The notes: generated from the sequence alone by a model not told the origin. A stretch of DNA of 64,000 bases from DASPNM01 sp035626515 (GCA_035626515.1 DASPNM010000019.1:124001-188000), one strand, 5' to 3'. Counted from the first letter of the stretch, positions 1 through 8,938 are shown. Made by a program: numbers and translations.

Positions 1-71
1 TTATTATAGACAAATACGCGGGCGCCGGTCACCTGATCCGGGAAATGAAACTGGTTCCTCCGCCGAAATAA
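1..71 (+). CDS. C-terminal end of an unidentified protein (partial)
   Basis: An open frame enters from the left edge and ends at a TAA at 69-71. Only about 22 residues are visible, ending EMKLVPPPK. This is too little to assign a family. It runs in the same direction as the foldase gene that follows, but that gene has a good promoter of its own between them, so the two need not be co-transcribed. Confidence 0.45.
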   Translation, partial: IIDKYAGAGHLIREMKLVPPPK

Positions 72-92
72 CCTGGCGGGTGTTGTGATCGT

Positions 93-123
93 TTTGGGCC
101 AGGGGGCAAAAGCCCTAACTTTG
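93..123 (+). promoter_or_regulatory. Bacteroidota-type promoter of the foldase gene
   Basis: A TTTG (93-96) is followed after exactly 19 bp by TAACTTTG (116-123), matching the Bacteroidota housekeeping consensus TTTG-N19-21-TAnnTTTG. Transcription would start around 128-130, leaving a leader of about 43 nt before the ATG at 172. This is one of the best promoter matches in the window. Confidence 0.75.
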
Positions 124-171
124 CCGTCCTTTTACAGGCGTTGAAAACACCCTAAAAACCCTCTTTGGAGT

Positions 172-2316
172 ATGTCGTTTATTCAAAAGATCCGGGATAA
201 GTACGCGAGAATCGCCGTGATCGCGATCGCCCTGGCGCTGCTTGGTTTCATTATGATGGATGCGCTGATCGGCCGCAACCAGGGATTGTTCGGGGGCGGG
301 CCCTCCGATCTCATTGGAAAAGTGAACGGAGTCAGGATCCGCTACAACGAGTTCGAGACGAAAGTGAAGCAGCAGGAAGACTTCATGGTGCAACAGGGAT
401 ATGCGCAGCCCGGCGAGACCGGCCGGCAGCAGGCACTCGAGCAGATTTGGACGCAGGAGGTAAACCGCATCCTGATGGAAGAACAGTTTTCCGCTTTGGG
501 CATCGAGGTGGGCGCGAAGGAAATAAACGATATCCTGTTCGGGCCCAACGCGCCGGAGGACCTGAAAAAACAGTTCACAGATCCCAACACCGGGCAGTTC
601 GACGTGGCGAAGGCGGTGAGCACGATCAACGAGATGAAGAAAAAGGGAACTCCCGAACAGAGGCAAAGTTTTAATAATTACGTGGGGCAGCTCGAGTACA
701 CCCGCCGTACGGAAAAGTTCAATTCGCTCATAGCAAACAGCACCCACTTTCCCAAATGGCTTTTGGAAAAGCAGATCGCAGACAACAGCCAGCTCGCGAA
801 AATCTCCGTGGTGCGGGAGTTGTACAGCTCGGTGCCCGACAGCCTGGCAAAGGTTTCCGATGAAGAGATCCAGGATTTTATTAACAAGCACAAAAAAGAT
901 TACAAGCAGCCCGAATCACGCAGCATCGCGTATGTCTCGTTCAGCGCCAGGCCGAGCGCGGCAGACAGCGCTGCCGCCAGGAACCGCGCGCTGGAGCTGA
1001 AAGCCGAATTCGATACCACCACCGATGTTCCTGGTTTTATGTCACGCTACGGCACTCAGTATTATTATTCCGGGTATGTAAGTGAAAAGACGATCCAGGT
1101 TCCGGCCAAAGATTCCATCTTCCGGACGCCGGTGGGACAAGTGTACGGCCCGTATCTCGACGGAAGCAATTATATGCTGGCGAAAGTAGAAGGTGCGCGC
1201 AGGATGCCGGATACCGTAAAGGTGCGCCACATCCTGATCGGGCTGGAGAAAAAAGATGAAACCGGGCAGGTGCTGGAAACGCGCGACACGATGACCGCGC
1301 GCCGGTTGATCGACAGCGTGCGGACGCTGATCAGCGGCGGGCAGAACTTCGATTCTGTGGCTGCGAAGCTTTCGGAAGACCCGGGGAGCAAAGACAAAGG
1401 CGGCGTTTATGAGAATGTACCTTCCGGGCAGATGGTGGCCGAGTTTAACGACTTTATTTTTCTCAATCCCGTAGGCGCAAAAGGTGTTGTGAAAACGGAA
1501 TTCGGCTATCATTACATAGAAGTTCTCTCCCAAAAAGGAAATTCGACGGGCTACAAGATTGCATACGCCGGCGTTCCAATAGAGGTAAGTCCTGAAACCG
1601 ATCAGAATGCCAGCAATCTCGCCAACGATTTTGCGGCACAGGCACGCGACATCAAAACGTTTGATGAGCTGTACGAGAAAAAATTCAAGGCGGAAGGGGT
1701 GACCAAGGCCATCGCGACCGATATTAAGCCGGGAGCGTTCGAGATCCCGGGCCTCGGAGTGTCGCGCTCTTTTGTAAGAAATGTATACGAAGCGCGCCAG
1801 GGCCGGGTCATGAACCCTGAAAAGGTTGGGGACAATTACATTGTGGCGGTAGTCACTGAAGCATTTGAAGAGGGCACACAGACGGCGAGCTACGCGCGCA
1901 ACGCAGTCGAGCCGCTGCTTCGCAACAGGAAAAAGGCCCAGGTTTTGAAACAGAGGGTGGGCAATGTAACAACCCTCGAGGCTGCTTCGGCGGCACTGAG
2001 CAAGCCCATTGAAACGCTCGACAGCCTTCGTTTCAAAGAGAGCACCCTTGGAACGATGGGCTATGAACCCAGGATCGTGGGCGCGTCATTCAACCCGGAA
2101 AACAAGGGGAAGGTCGTTCCGAAAGTGCTGGAAGGCGTGAGCGGAGTCTTTGTTCTGCGCGTAGAAGACATTCGTGCCACCCCCGTTGCTGACGCAAACG
2201 TGGCCGACCTCAGAACTGAGAAATACAACCAGGCGAAAGGGTCGGCAACGTTCGGTATTCCAACCGCCCTTAAAAATGCGGCGAAGATCACCGACAATCG
2301 TCACAAAATTTACTGA
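172..2316 (+). CDS. PpiD/SurA-like membrane-anchored peptidyl-prolyl isomerase
   Basis: The 714-residue protein starts with a short cytoplasmic tail and one membrane segment (about residues 13-30), followed by a large extracytoplasmic part. Residues of about 40-200 look like a SurA-N/PpiD chaperone domain. Residues of about 343-460 are a parvulin-type rotamase domain, with VRHILI at its start, a GG-F--A---S-D--S---GG-like stretch and the closing FGYHYIEV. The remaining C-terminal third resembles a second, degenerate parvulin-like region. The family works as a periplasmic folding factor for secreted and outer-membrane proteins. Length and N-terminal anchor fit PpiD better than soluble SurA. 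The ATG at 172 follows a strong promoter, and the first residues MSFIQKIRDKY fit family members I know. Confidence 0.88.
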   Translation: MSFIQKIRDKYARIAVIAIALALLGFIMMDALIGRNQGLFGGGPSDLIGKVNGVRIRYNEFETKVKQQEDFMVQQGYAQPGETGRQQALEQIWTQEVNRILMEEQFSALGIEVGAKEINDILFGPNAPEDLKKQFTDPNTGQFDVAKAVSTINEMKKKGTPEQRQSFNNYVGQLEYTRRTEKFNSLIANSTHFPKWLLEKQIADNSQLAKISVVRELYSSVPDSLAKVSDEEIQDFINKHKKDYKQPESRSIAYVSFSARPSAADSAAARNRALELKAEFDTTTDVPGFMSRYGTQYYYSGYVSEKTIQVPAKDSIFRTPVGQVYGPYLDGSNYMLAKVEGARRMPDTVKVRHILIGLEKKDETGQVLETRDTMTARRLIDSVRTLISGGQNFDSVAAKLSEDPGSKDKGGVYENVPSGQMVAEFNDFIFLNPVGAKGVVKTEFGYHYIEVLSQKGNSTGYKIAYAGVPIEVSPETDQNASNLANDFAAQARDIKTFDELYEKKFKAEGVTKAIATDIKPGAFEIPGLGVSRSFVRNVYEARQGRVMNPEKVGDNYIVAVVTEAFEEGTQTASYARNAVEPLLRNRKKAQVLKQRVGNVTTLEAASAALSKPIETLDSLRFKESTLGTMGYEPRIVGASFNPENKGKVVPKVLEGVSGVFVLRVEDIRATPVADANVADLRTEKYNQAKGSATFGIPTALKNAAKITDNRHKIY

Positions 2317-2351
2317 TCCGCGGGCGCGAACCTGCAGCGGTCTCCGTTTGT

Positions 2352-2359
2352 TAATTTTG
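2352..2359 (+). promoter_or_regulatory. -7 element upstream of DUF2480 gene
   Basis: TAATTTTG matches TAnnTTTG exactly. No convincing -33 TTG is present 19-21 bp upstream. The ATG at 2386 would then have a leader of about 20 nt, and the GTG at 2359 that opens the frame further upstream overlaps the element, which argues against its use. Confidence 0.5.
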
Positions 2360-2385
2360 TGGTGCCGCTCCGGCGGCCCCGAATC

Positions 2386-2892
2386 ATGACAGAACCCATC
2401 ATCAATAAGGTTGCAGAAAGCGGGCTCATCACACTCGACCTGGAAGAATATTATCCGAGAGGCGAGGTGGCGGTGTTTGACCTGAAAGACCATCTTTTCA
2501 TGGGGATGATTCTGAAGGAAAAGGATTTTCGCGAGGCGCTGAAAACCCTTGACTGGGAGAAATACCGCGACAAAAATGTAGCCGTCACCTGTTCCGCGGA
2601 CGCGGTGATTCCCGTGTGGGCGTACATGCTGGTGGCGTCCTACCTGCAGCCCGTCGCCCGCGAAGTTGTGATGGGCGATGAACGGGAGCTGCACAAGATC
2701 ATTTTCCTGAAAAACCTTTCCCGCATAGATCTCGGCCAGTTCGCCGACAAACGAATCGTGGTGAAGGGTTGCGGGGAAACCCCCATTGGAGACTTCGCTT
2801 ACATGGAGATCGCGAAGCTCCTGAGGCCCGTAGCGCGCAGCATCATGTACGGGGAGCCCTGCAGCACTGTCCCGGTCTTTAAGAAAAAGTGA
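2386..2892 (+). CDS. DUF2480 family protein
   Basis: This 168-residue protein is recognisable as the Bacteroidota-specific DUF2480 family from its start (INKVAESGLITLDLEEYYP) and the conserved core with FDLKDHLFMGMILKEKDFR and CSADAVIPVWAYMLV. Its length is normal for the family. It has no signal peptide or membrane segment, so it is probably cytoplasmic. No biochemical role is established. The frame is open upstream to a GTG at 2359, but that codon overlaps a -7 promoter element and the extra nine residues are not family-like, so ATG 2386 is chosen. The gene ends exactly where the convergent corA gene ends. Confidence 0.85.
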   Translation: MTEPIINKVAESGLITLDLEEYYPRGEVAVFDLKDHLFMGMILKEKDFREALKTLDWEKYRDKNVAVTCSADAVIPVWAYMLVASYLQPVAREVVMGDERELHKIIFLKNLSRIDLGQFADKRIVVKGCGETPIGDFAYMEIAKLLRPVARSIMYGEPCSTVPVFKKK

Positions 2893-4026
2893 TCAGCGGT
2901 CGCTCGTTTTTCCATTCCCAAACCAGCCCCGCCTCCAGAACATCCACACCATCAGCAGCGGCACAAAGAGCATGAGCCCGACAGCGATCCAGAATCCGTA
3001 GGTGGTGTGCAGGTAGGGAATCCGGTCGAAGTTCATGCCGAAAATGCCGCCGATCACCGTGGCAGGAGCGAGTAGGCAGGTAACGATCGCCATTACCTTC
3101 ATCACCTCGTTCATCTTCAGGTTGACGTTGTTGATGTATAGGTCCTGCATGCTCGTCATTATATCCCTGTAGTTTTCACTCAGGTCAATCGCCTGTACGA
3201 TGTGGTCGTACACATCCTTGAAATACTTCATCGTCCTGCTGTCGAGCAGTTCGCTGTCGCTGCGCAGAAAACCGCTTACCAGTTCCCGCACCGGGGAGAA
3301 ATTTCGTTTTAGGACGATGAGCTCCTTCCGGAGAAGGTTGATCTTCGCCAAAGATTGGCGCTGGTTGCCGCGAATTACTTCTTCTTCCACCGCCTCGATC
3401 TGGTCGCCGAGCTTTTCCATCACGATGAAGTAATTGTCTACGATCAGGTCCAGCATCGTATAGCACAGGTAATCGGCTCCCCGCTGGCGGATTTTGCTTC
3501 CAGCCATCCGGATCTTTTCCCTCAGCGGATTAAACACATCCCGGCGCTCGTCCTCCTGGAAGCTGATCACAAATTCCTTTCCCAGGACTATGCTGATCTG
3601 CTCCTGCTCCACCGTCTTGTCTTCATCGTTGAAATAAAGCATGTTCAGGAGGCAAAAGAGGATGTCCTCCGCCTCGTCCATTTTCGGGCGCTGATTCACG
3701 CTCAGGATGTCTTCGATGATCAGCGGATGCACGTTGTAATGGGTGCAGATCGCCTCCACGTCCGCTTTGCGCAGCCCGTCGATATTGATCCAGCTGGTCC
3801 GGCCGCTGCCTTTATAGGGAAAGCTGGATTCAACACCGTCGAAACGCCGCTCCTCGACACCAGCAGCGTCGTAATCAAATACGGAGATCACCACCCGCGT
3901 CGCCTCCTCGCGGTGCGGGATTACGGTCGGGTTGACCGAAAGGATCTCCTTCGTACGGCCGGCCCCGAGCAGGTTCGGGAGGTAGAGGTATTTCAAATAT
4001 TTCTCAGGCCGGAGCTTCACGTTCAT
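2893..4026 (-). CDS. corA: CorA-type magnesium/divalent cation transporter
   Basis: The 377-residue protein has a long N-terminal cytoplasmic domain with acidic and coiled-coil stretches, then two C-terminal membrane helices. The signature GMNF loop (residues 330-333) sits between them, preceded by VIGGIF. This is the canonical layout of CorA pentameric channels for Mg2+, sometimes Co2+ or Ni2+. The C-terminus is short and basic (RRGWFGNGKTSDR). Its TGA stop meets the stop of the convergent DUF2480 gene in the palindrome TGATCA, leaving no intergenic base and no room for a separate terminator. Confidence 0.92.
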   Translation of the reverse strand: MNVKLRPEKYLKYLYLPNLLGAGRTKEILSVNPTVIPHREEATRVVISVFDYDAAGVEERRFDGVESSFPYKGSGRTSWINIDGLRKADVEAICTHYNVHPLIIEDILSVNQRPKMDEAEDILFCLLNMLYFNDEDKTVEQEQISIVLGKEFVISFQEDERRDVFNPLREKIRMAGSKIRQRGADYLCYTMLDLIVDNYFIVMEKLGDQIEAVEEEVIRGNQRQSLAKINLLRKELIVLKRNFSPVRELVSGFLRSDSELLDSRTMKYFKDVYDHIVQAIDLSENYRDIMTSMQDLYINNVNLKMNEVMKVMAIVTCLLAPATVIGGIFGMNFDRIPYLHTTYGFWIAVGLMLFVPLLMVWMFWRRGWFGNGKTSDR

Positions 4027-4163
4027 GCAAGGAAGTTAGGCAAAACCAGTCAGGAAATTCCCCGCTGTTTCCCGGAAAAAAATCCAAAAAATATTAGTTT
4101 TTATTTGCTAAATGATTTAGCTTTGGTCTTAATAAGTATTTATCACCACTCCGGGCGACCGGC

Positions 4164-4171
4164 TAACTTTG
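4164..4171 (+). promoter_or_regulatory. -7 element of recA
   Basis: TAACTTTG, a perfect TAnnTTTG, ends four bases before the first recA ATG (4176). If transcription begins 4-7 nt after the element, the mRNA is leaderless, or translation starts at the second in-frame ATG (4203). No TTG lies at the expected -33 distance. No LexA-like palindrome is evident around it. Confidence 0.55.
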
Positions 4172-4175
4172 ACTC

Positions 4176-5207
4176 ATGGGAAAAACCGAAAAAACTACTG
4201 AAATGTCAACCAATAATGAGAAACTGAAGGCGCTCAAGCTCACCATCGATAAGATCGAAAAAGATTTTGGTAAAGGAAGCGTAATGATGATGAATGAAAA
4301 GGGCGTCAATGAGCTGGAGGTTGTCAGCACCGGCTCGATCGGGCTGGACGTTGCCCTTGGGATCGGCGGACTCCCGAGGGGAAGGGTCGTCGAGATCTAC
4401 GGCCCCGAGTCTTCCGGAAAGACCACCATCGCCACGCATGTCATAGCCGAAGCGCAGAAGAAGGGCGGCATGTGTGCGATCATCGATGCGGAGCACGCGT
4501 TCGACAGCGCCTATGCGCAGAAACTCGGAGTGGACGTCGACAATCTGCTGATTTCACAGCCCGATTATGGCGAGCAGGCGCTTGAGATTGCCGATCGCCT
4601 TATTCTTTCCGGCGCGCTTGACGTGGTGGTGATTGATTCAGTTGCGGCGCTCGTTCCGAAAGGAGAGCTGGAGGGAGAAATGGGGGACAGCAAGATGGGA
4701 TTGCAGGCACGGCTGATGAGCCAGGCACTGCGCAAGCTGACGGCGACCATATCCAAGACAAATACAATTTGCATTTTTATCAACCAGCTCCGCGAAAAGA
4801 TTGGCGTGATGTTCGGAAACCCCGAAACCACAACCGGGGGTAACGCGCTGAAGTTTTATGCGTCCGTCCGGCTCGACATACGCAGGATCGCACAGCTCAA
4901 GGATGGTGAGCAGGCGATCGGGAATCGGGTCAAGGTGAAGGTGGTAAAGAACAAGGTGGCTCCGCCATTTCGCGCCGCCGAGTTTGATATCATTTTCGGT
5001 GAAGGGATTTCAAAGACCGGTGAGATCATTGACATGGGGGTGGAGCTGGGCATCATTCAGAAAAGCGGGAGCTGGTTCAGCTACAACAGCGACAAGCTCG
5101 GCCAGGGCCGCGACGCGGTGAAGCAGCTGCTCGTAGACAACCCCGAACTTGCCAGTGAAATCGAGACGAAAATCCGGGAAAAGATAAAGGAACTTCAGGC
5201 GTCCTGA
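4176..5207 (+). CDS. recA: Recombinase RecA
   Basis: RecA forms ATP-dependent filaments on single-stranded DNA for homologous recombination and SOS induction. Visible motifs are the Walker A GPESSGKT (about residues 76-83), the catalytic glutamate region IDAEHAFD, Walker B VVVIDSVAAL, and the L2 loop region GNPETTTGGNALKFYAS. The 343-residue length is usual. Two starts are possible: ATG 4176 (MGKTEKTTE...) only 4 nt after the -7 element, or ATG 4203 (MSTNNEK...), closer to typical RecA N-termini. The first is listed because the same 4-nt spacing recurs at other genes here. A strong intrinsic terminator follows. Confidence 0.96.
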   Translation: MGKTEKTTEMSTNNEKLKALKLTIDKIEKDFGKGSVMMMNEKGVNELEVVSTGSIGLDVALGIGGLPRGRVVEIYGPESSGKTTIATHVIAEAQKKGGMCAIIDAEHAFDSAYAQKLGVDVDNLLISQPDYGEQALEIADRLILSGALDVVVIDSVAALVPKGELEGEMGDSKMGLQARLMSQALRKLTATISKTNTICIFINQLREKIGVMFGNPETTTGGNALKFYASVRLDIRRIAQLKDGEQAIGNRVKVKVVKNKVAPPFRAAEFDIIFGEGISKTGEIIDMGVELGIIQKSGSWFSYNSDKLGQGRDAVKQLLVDNPELASEIETKIREKIKELQAS

Positions 5208-5232
5208 TAATCAACGGCAGAAGGAATTCAGG

Positions 5233-5264
5233 CCCGTCCCCCGTCAGGCGGAGGACGGGTTTTC
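5233..5264 (+). terminator. Intrinsic terminator after recA
   Basis: CCCGTCC (5233-5239) pairs perfectly with GGACGGG (5253-5259), and TTTT follows directly. The inner bases CC/GG can extend the stem over a bulge. Confidence 0.75.
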
Positions 5265-5320
5265 TCATTTCTTTCACAACAAAAAACGGATTTCCATGAT
5301 CAATCAATGTTTAAACATCA

Positions 5321-5328
5321 TAAATTTG
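5321..5328 (+). promoter_or_regulatory. -7 element of the OB-fold/YceI operon
   Basis: TAAATTTG matches TAnnTTTG and ends four bases before the ATG at 5333, so the transcript would be leaderless or nearly so. No clear -33 TTTG is present at 19-21 bp. Confidence 0.5.
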
Positions 5329-5332
5329 TCCT

Positions 5333-5806
5333 ATGGCTTTATCGCGTCGTACACGCCGCATTCTCATTCTGGTTCCTTTAACGCTCCTTTTGCTGGGTGC
5401 GGGCGTCTACATGTATGTAGCCAGTGAAAAATTCGGAGATACGCGATTGAAACAATCTGATTTTTCGGTCACCGCACGGGACTTCATTCGTGAATTCGAA
5501 GCGGATCAGGCCGCCGCAAACCTGAAATACAACGACAAAATTGTTACGGTTTCGGGTCGGGTAAATGCGGTTGAGCCGGCGGATACGGCGATCAACGTAA
5601 AGTTCGTCGACACAACCTCGGGCTCTTATATAATTTTCGCGTTTCAGGACCAGGATCTGCCGGGTGCACGCAAACTAGGGGTCGGCGACAGCGTCTCGAT
5701 CAAGGGCTCCTTCAGCAGTGGCCTGTACAGCGATATCCTCGGCACTACGTTCATAACATTCAAGCGTTCAGCATTAGAAAAAATCATAACAAAAACCGGT
5801 ACATGA
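5333..5806 (+). CDS. Membrane-anchored OB-fold (tRNA_anti-like) protein
   Basis: The 157-residue protein has a basic N-terminus (MALSRRTRR), one membrane segment (about residues 10-30) and an extracytoplasmic domain. The stretch NDKIVTVSGRVNAVE...VKFVD...IIFAFQDQDL...GDSVSIKG is typical of the tRNA_anti-like OB-fold family. Such Bacteroidota proteins have no defined substrate; binding a small ligand or oligosaccharide would be a guess. Its TGA overlaps the ATG of the YceI gene by four bases (ATGA), so the two are almost certainly translated from one mRNA. Confidence 0.7.
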   Translation: MALSRRTRRILILVPLTLLLLGAGVYMYVASEKFGDTRLKQSDFSVTARDFIREFEADQAAANLKYNDKIVTVSGRVNAVEPADTAINVKFVDTTSGSYIIFAFQDQDLPGARKLGVGDSVSIKGSFSSGLYSDILGTTFITFKRSALEKIITKTGT

Positions 5807-6348
5807 AAAAATCAATTTCCCTGATCGCGGCAATATTTATTGTAGCCGCAGCATTCGCTCAAAAGAAAACCACCACGTCGGCCGTGATCGCTTTCGACGC
5901 GTCGACGGCAATTGACAACCTGCCGAAAGCGGTCAACAAGACTGCCATCGGAGCGGTAGATATCCGCACCGGAACGGTTCAGTTTGAAGCCGCAGTAAAA
6001 AATTTCGCTTTTACCAACCCGCGCATCCAGGAACATTTCAACGGGAAGAACTGGCTGAACTCTGATGAGTTTCCCAAATTCAGCTTCAGTGGTTCCATTG
6101 AAAACGTGAAGAAAATCAATTTTAAAAAGAACGGTATTTACACGGTCCAGGTTTCGGGGAACCTCACCATCCGGGACGTAACGAAGCCGCTGACGACTCC
6201 CGCCACAATTACTGTAAACGGGTCAACGCTCACTGCTACAACCGAATTCAGCATCGTGCTTGCAGATTTCGGCATCAGCGGGGTGCCCATCGACGCAGGT
6301 AAGGTGGCGCGGGAGCCGAAGATCACGGTTAGCGCCGAGCTGAACTGA
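5803..6348 (+). CDS. YceI-like secreted lipocalin-fold protein
   Basis: The 181-residue precursor has a signal peptide (MKKSISLIAAIFIVAAAFA, cleavage before Q) and a YceI domain. Family hallmarks are TGTVQFEAAVKNFAF, the block HFNGKNWLNSDEFPKFSF and the C-terminal TATTEFSIVLADFGI. YceI proteins are beta-barrels that bind isoprenoid or other lipidic molecules in the periplasm. The gene overlaps the preceding OB-fold gene by four bases. A GNRA-loop terminator follows. Confidence 0.85.
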   Translation: MKKSISLIAAIFIVAAAFAQKKTTTSAVIAFDASTAIDNLPKAVNKTAIGAVDIRTGTVQFEAAVKNFAFTNPRIQEHFNGKNWLNSDEFPKFSFSGSIENVKKINFKKNGIYTVQVSGNLTIRDVTKPLTTPATITVNGSTLTATTEFSIVLADFGISGVPIDAGKVAREPKITVSAELN

Positions 6349-6372
6349 TTTTTTCAAGATCAAATGGACAAA

Positions 6373-6405
6373 GCCCTGCCGCGAGGCGGGGCGTTTCCTT
6401 TTTCC
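6373..6405 (+). terminator. Intrinsic terminator after YceI gene
   Basis: GCCCTGCC (6373-6380) pairs with GGCGGGGC (6385-6392), with one G-T wobble, around the tetraloop GCGA. A T-rich run GTTTCCTTTTT follows. Confidence 0.75.
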
Positions 6406-6420
6406 CCCTCGTGAATTAAG

Positions 6421-6427
6421 TAATTTG
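6421..6427 (+). promoter_or_regulatory. Possible -7 element (7-nt variant) of uvrB
   Basis: TAATTTG fits the shortened form TAnnTTG that also occurs near several other starts in this window. It ends 10 bases before the uvrB ATG. No -33 element is clear. Confidence 0.35.
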
Positions 6428-6437
6428 CAGATTCGCT

Positions 6438-8486
6438 ATGCCCTTTCAACTTCATTCGCCCTTCCCTCCTGCCGGCGATCAGCCGGAGGCGATCGCGCAG
6501 CTGACGGATGGCGTGCTGCATGGTGAAAAATACCAGACCCTGCTGGGAGTGACGGGAAGCGGGAAAACGTTTACGATCGCAAACGTTATTCAAAACGTGC
6601 AAAAGCCGACCCTGGTAATTACGCACAACAAAACGCTGGTCGCGCAGCTCTATGGAGAATTCCGGCAATTCTTTCCGGAGAATGCGGTTGAATATTTTGT
6701 TTCCTACTACGATTACTACCAGCCCGAAGCCTACATGCCGGTAAGCGATGTCTATATTGAAAAAGATCTGAGCATCAACGACGAGCTGGACAAACTTCGA
6801 CTCCGCGCAACCTCGAGCCTGCTCAGCGGCCGTCGTGACATCATTGTGGTTGCGAGTGTGAGCTGCATCTACGGAATGGGCAACCCCACTGATTACGAAA
6901 GCGGGATTATTCGCATCGGGAAAGGCCAGGTAATATCGCGCCAGGGCTTTTTGCATTCCCTGGTAAACTCCTTGTACAACCGGACCACCCTCGATTTTAA
7001 CCGCGCAACCTTCCGCGTAAAGGGGGACACCGTCGACATCAACCTTCCGTACGTGGATTACGCCTACCGCGTTACATTTTTTGGAGATGAAATCGAGGAA
7101 ATAGAATCGATCGACCCCGTAACCGGGAAGCGGATCGGGAAGATGGAAAACGCGGCCATTTTTCCGGCCAATCTCTACGTGGCGCCAAAGGATATCCTGC
7201 AGCAGGTGATCTGCGAGATCCAAGACGAGCTGAATGCGCAGGTAGACTATTTCAAATCAACCGGCAAATACATCGAAGCACAACGGCTGAGCGAGCGGGT
7301 CAACTACGATGTTGAAATGATTCGTGAACTCGGCTATTGCAACGGGATTGAAAATTATTCCCGCTTTTTCGATCGCCGCCGACCGGGAACGCGCCCGTTC
7401 TGCCTGCTGGATTATTTCCCAAAAGATTTTCTATGCGTGGTTGACGAAAGCCACCAGACGATCCCCCAGGTGAGCGGCATGTATGGAGGTGACAGGAGCC
7501 GGAAGCTGATCCTGGTGGACTATGGGTTTCGGCTGCCCTCTGCACTGGACAATCGTCCGCTGAACTTTCATGAATTCGAATCGCTGCTGAACCAAGTCAT
7601 CTTCGTCTCTGCAACGCCCGATGATTACGAGCTGGAAAAATGCGGCGGCATAGTGGTGGAACAGGTGGTCCGGCCTACCGGACTACTTGATCCGCCGATC
7701 GAGATCCGCCCATCCGTAAACCAGATCGATGACCTGCTCGACGAAATCGACAAGCGGGTGACCCGTGGGCATCGTGTGCTGGTGACCACACTCACGAAGC
7801 GCATGGCCGAGGAAATGGATAAATACCTGCACCGCATCAATATCCGCTCGCGCTACATCCACAGCGAAGTCGAAACCCTGGAGCGGGTGGAGATCCTTCG
7901 CGACCTGCGCCTCGGAAAAATAGATGTGCTGGTGGGTGTGAACCTGCTTCGCGAGGGGCTGGATCTCCCGGAGGTTTCCCTGGTGGCCATACTCGACGCG
8001 GATAAGGAAGGATTCCTGCGTAATGAGAAATCGCTGACGCAAACGGCCGGCCGCGCAGCCCGCAATGTGGAAGGACTGGTAATTTTCTATGCCGACACCA
8101 TGACTGAGAGCATGCAGCGCACGATTGACGAAACCAACCGTCGGCGCGAAAAGCAAGTCGCATACAATTTGCAACACGGCATTACGCCGCGCACGATTAC
8201 GAAATCCACGAAAGAAGTGTTCGCGCAAACTTCAGTCCTTGACGTGCGCGGCTACGATCCATCCAGTCCCTTCGCGATCGGGCCGGATGAAGACCCGGTA
8301 CCCGCAGCGGCCGAGGAACAGCCGGAGTATCAAACCATTCCGCAAATAGAAAAAGCTATTGCGAAGCTGAAGAAGGAAATGGAACGCGCTGCCCGCGATC
8401 TGGACTTTATGGAAGCGGCGCGACTGCGCGACGAAATGTACGCCCTCCAGAAGAGACTTGCGGAAATGAAACAGCCGGGCTCGTAA
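6438..8486 (+). CDS. uvrB: Excinuclease ABC subunit B (UvrB)
   Basis: UvrB is the damage-verifying helicase-like subunit of nucleotide excision repair and acts with UvrA and UvrC. The protein has 682 residues. Walker A is GVTGSGKT (residues 37-44). The aromatic beta-hairpin that probes DNA is seen as VSYYDYYQPEAY (about 90-101). The DEAD-like box is VVDESHQT. Motifs V-VI are VGVNLLREGLDLPEV and QTAGRAARN. A UVR domain for UvrC contact lies at the C-terminus (about 630-675, DLDFMEAARLRDEMYALQKRL). It begins with MPFQLHSPFPPAGDQPEAI, the standard N-terminus. Confidence 0.97.
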   Translation: MPFQLHSPFPPAGDQPEAIAQLTDGVLHGEKYQTLLGVTGSGKTFTIANVIQNVQKPTLVITHNKTLVAQLYGEFRQFFPENAVEYFVSYYDYYQPEAYMPVSDVYIEKDLSINDELDKLRLRATSSLLSGRRDIIVVASVSCIYGMGNPTDYESGIIRIGKGQVISRQGFLHSLVNSLYNRTTLDFNRATFRVKGDTVDINLPYVDYAYRVTFFGDEIEEIESIDPVTGKRIGKMENAAIFPANLYVAPKDILQQVICEIQDELNAQVDYFKSTGKYIEAQRLSERVNYDVEMIRELGYCNGIENYSRFFDRRRPGTRPFCLLDYFPKDFLCVVDESHQTIPQVSGMYGGDRSRKLILVDYGFRLPSALDNRPLNFHEFESLLNQVIFVSATPDDYELEKCGGIVVEQVVRPTGLLDPPIEIRPSVNQIDDLLDEIDKRVTRGHRVLVTTLTKRMAEEMDKYLHRINIRSRYIHSEVETLERVEILRDLRLGKIDVLVGVNLLREGLDLPEVSLVAILDADKEGFLRNEKSLTQTAGRAARNVEGLVIFYADTMTESMQRTIDETNRRREKQVAYNLQHGITPRTITKSTKEVFAQTSVLDVRGYDPSSPFAIGPDEDPVPAAAEEQPEYQTIPQIEKAIAKLKKEMERAARDLDFMEAARLRDEMYALQKRLAEMKQPGS

Positions 8487-8545
8487 TTCTACGAAAGGCT
8501 GGTTGGTAATTCTGCCCGTTTTTCCGCAGTTATATGACCAAAATA

Positions 8546-8576
8546 TTTGAGGTCTGACAAGGGGCCACTAGTTTCG
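8546..8576 (+). promoter_or_regulatory. Promoter of small membrane protein gene
   Basis: TTTG (8546-8549), 19 bp, then TAGTTTCG (8569-8576). The -7 differs from TAnnTTTG at one position. The predicted start near 8582 gives a leader of about 35 nt before ATG 8618. Confidence 0.55.
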
Positions 8577-8617
8577 TGTGAATCCAGATCCTGATTGTAA
8601 AAACTAAATCCAGTACT

Positions 8618-8866
8618 ATGAAAAGACGGGTCAGCAAAATCCTGAATTTCTTCGCGTTCAACCTGCTTTTTTTCGCACTCTACCTGAACTTCATCCACAA
8701 GGACAGCTCGAGTATTCCTATGGCCACGCAGCAGCCCGCATTTAGCGAAACAGCGTCGGTAGAAAACACGATGAACTCCGAAGAGAAGGTAGCCGCGCCG
8801 GGCGTCTCGGGGATTTCGAAAGTGAGTCCGGAAGAAATGGCCGCGATGAAACTTCCGACCGAATAA
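8618..8866 (+). CDS. Small single-pass membrane protein, unknown function
   Basis: This 82-residue protein has a basic N-terminus (MKRRVSK), one hydrophobic segment (about residues 9-24, LNFFAFNLLFFALYLNF) and a polar C-terminal tail rich in S, E and A. I do not recognise the family. It lies alone between uvrB and polA with a plausible promoter and an ATG at a sensible distance, which supports it being real. The tail is probably extracytoplasmic by the positive-inside rule. Confidence 0.6.
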   Translation: MKRRVSKILNFFAFNLLFFALYLNFIHKDSSSIPMATQQPAFSETASVENTMNSEEKVAAPGVSGISKVSPEEMAAMKLPTE

Positions 8867-8920
8867 GCGTGCCTTCGACGACGGCCTGCGTCGGGGAAAT
8901 TCGACTTTGATTTGCAATCC

Positions 8921-8938
8921 CCCGCTTACCTTAGCGGG
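8921..8938 (+). promoter_or_regulatory. Hairpin directly before the polA start
   Basis: CCCGCT (8921-8926) and AGCGGG (8933-8938) form a six-base stem around TACCTT, ending at the base before the polA ATG. The loop contains a degenerate -7 element (TACCTTAG, 8927-8934), so the feature may act on DNA, RNA or neither. Confidence 0.35.

Noticed and set aside
3355..4227. A 290-codon plus-strand frame across corA and the recA start
   Set aside because: It overlaps corA antisense and runs into the recA start region, with no recognisable domain.
8871..8897. Hairpin CGACG/CGTCG after the small membrane protein gene
   Set aside because: Short stem with several alternatives and no T-run; not listed as a terminator.
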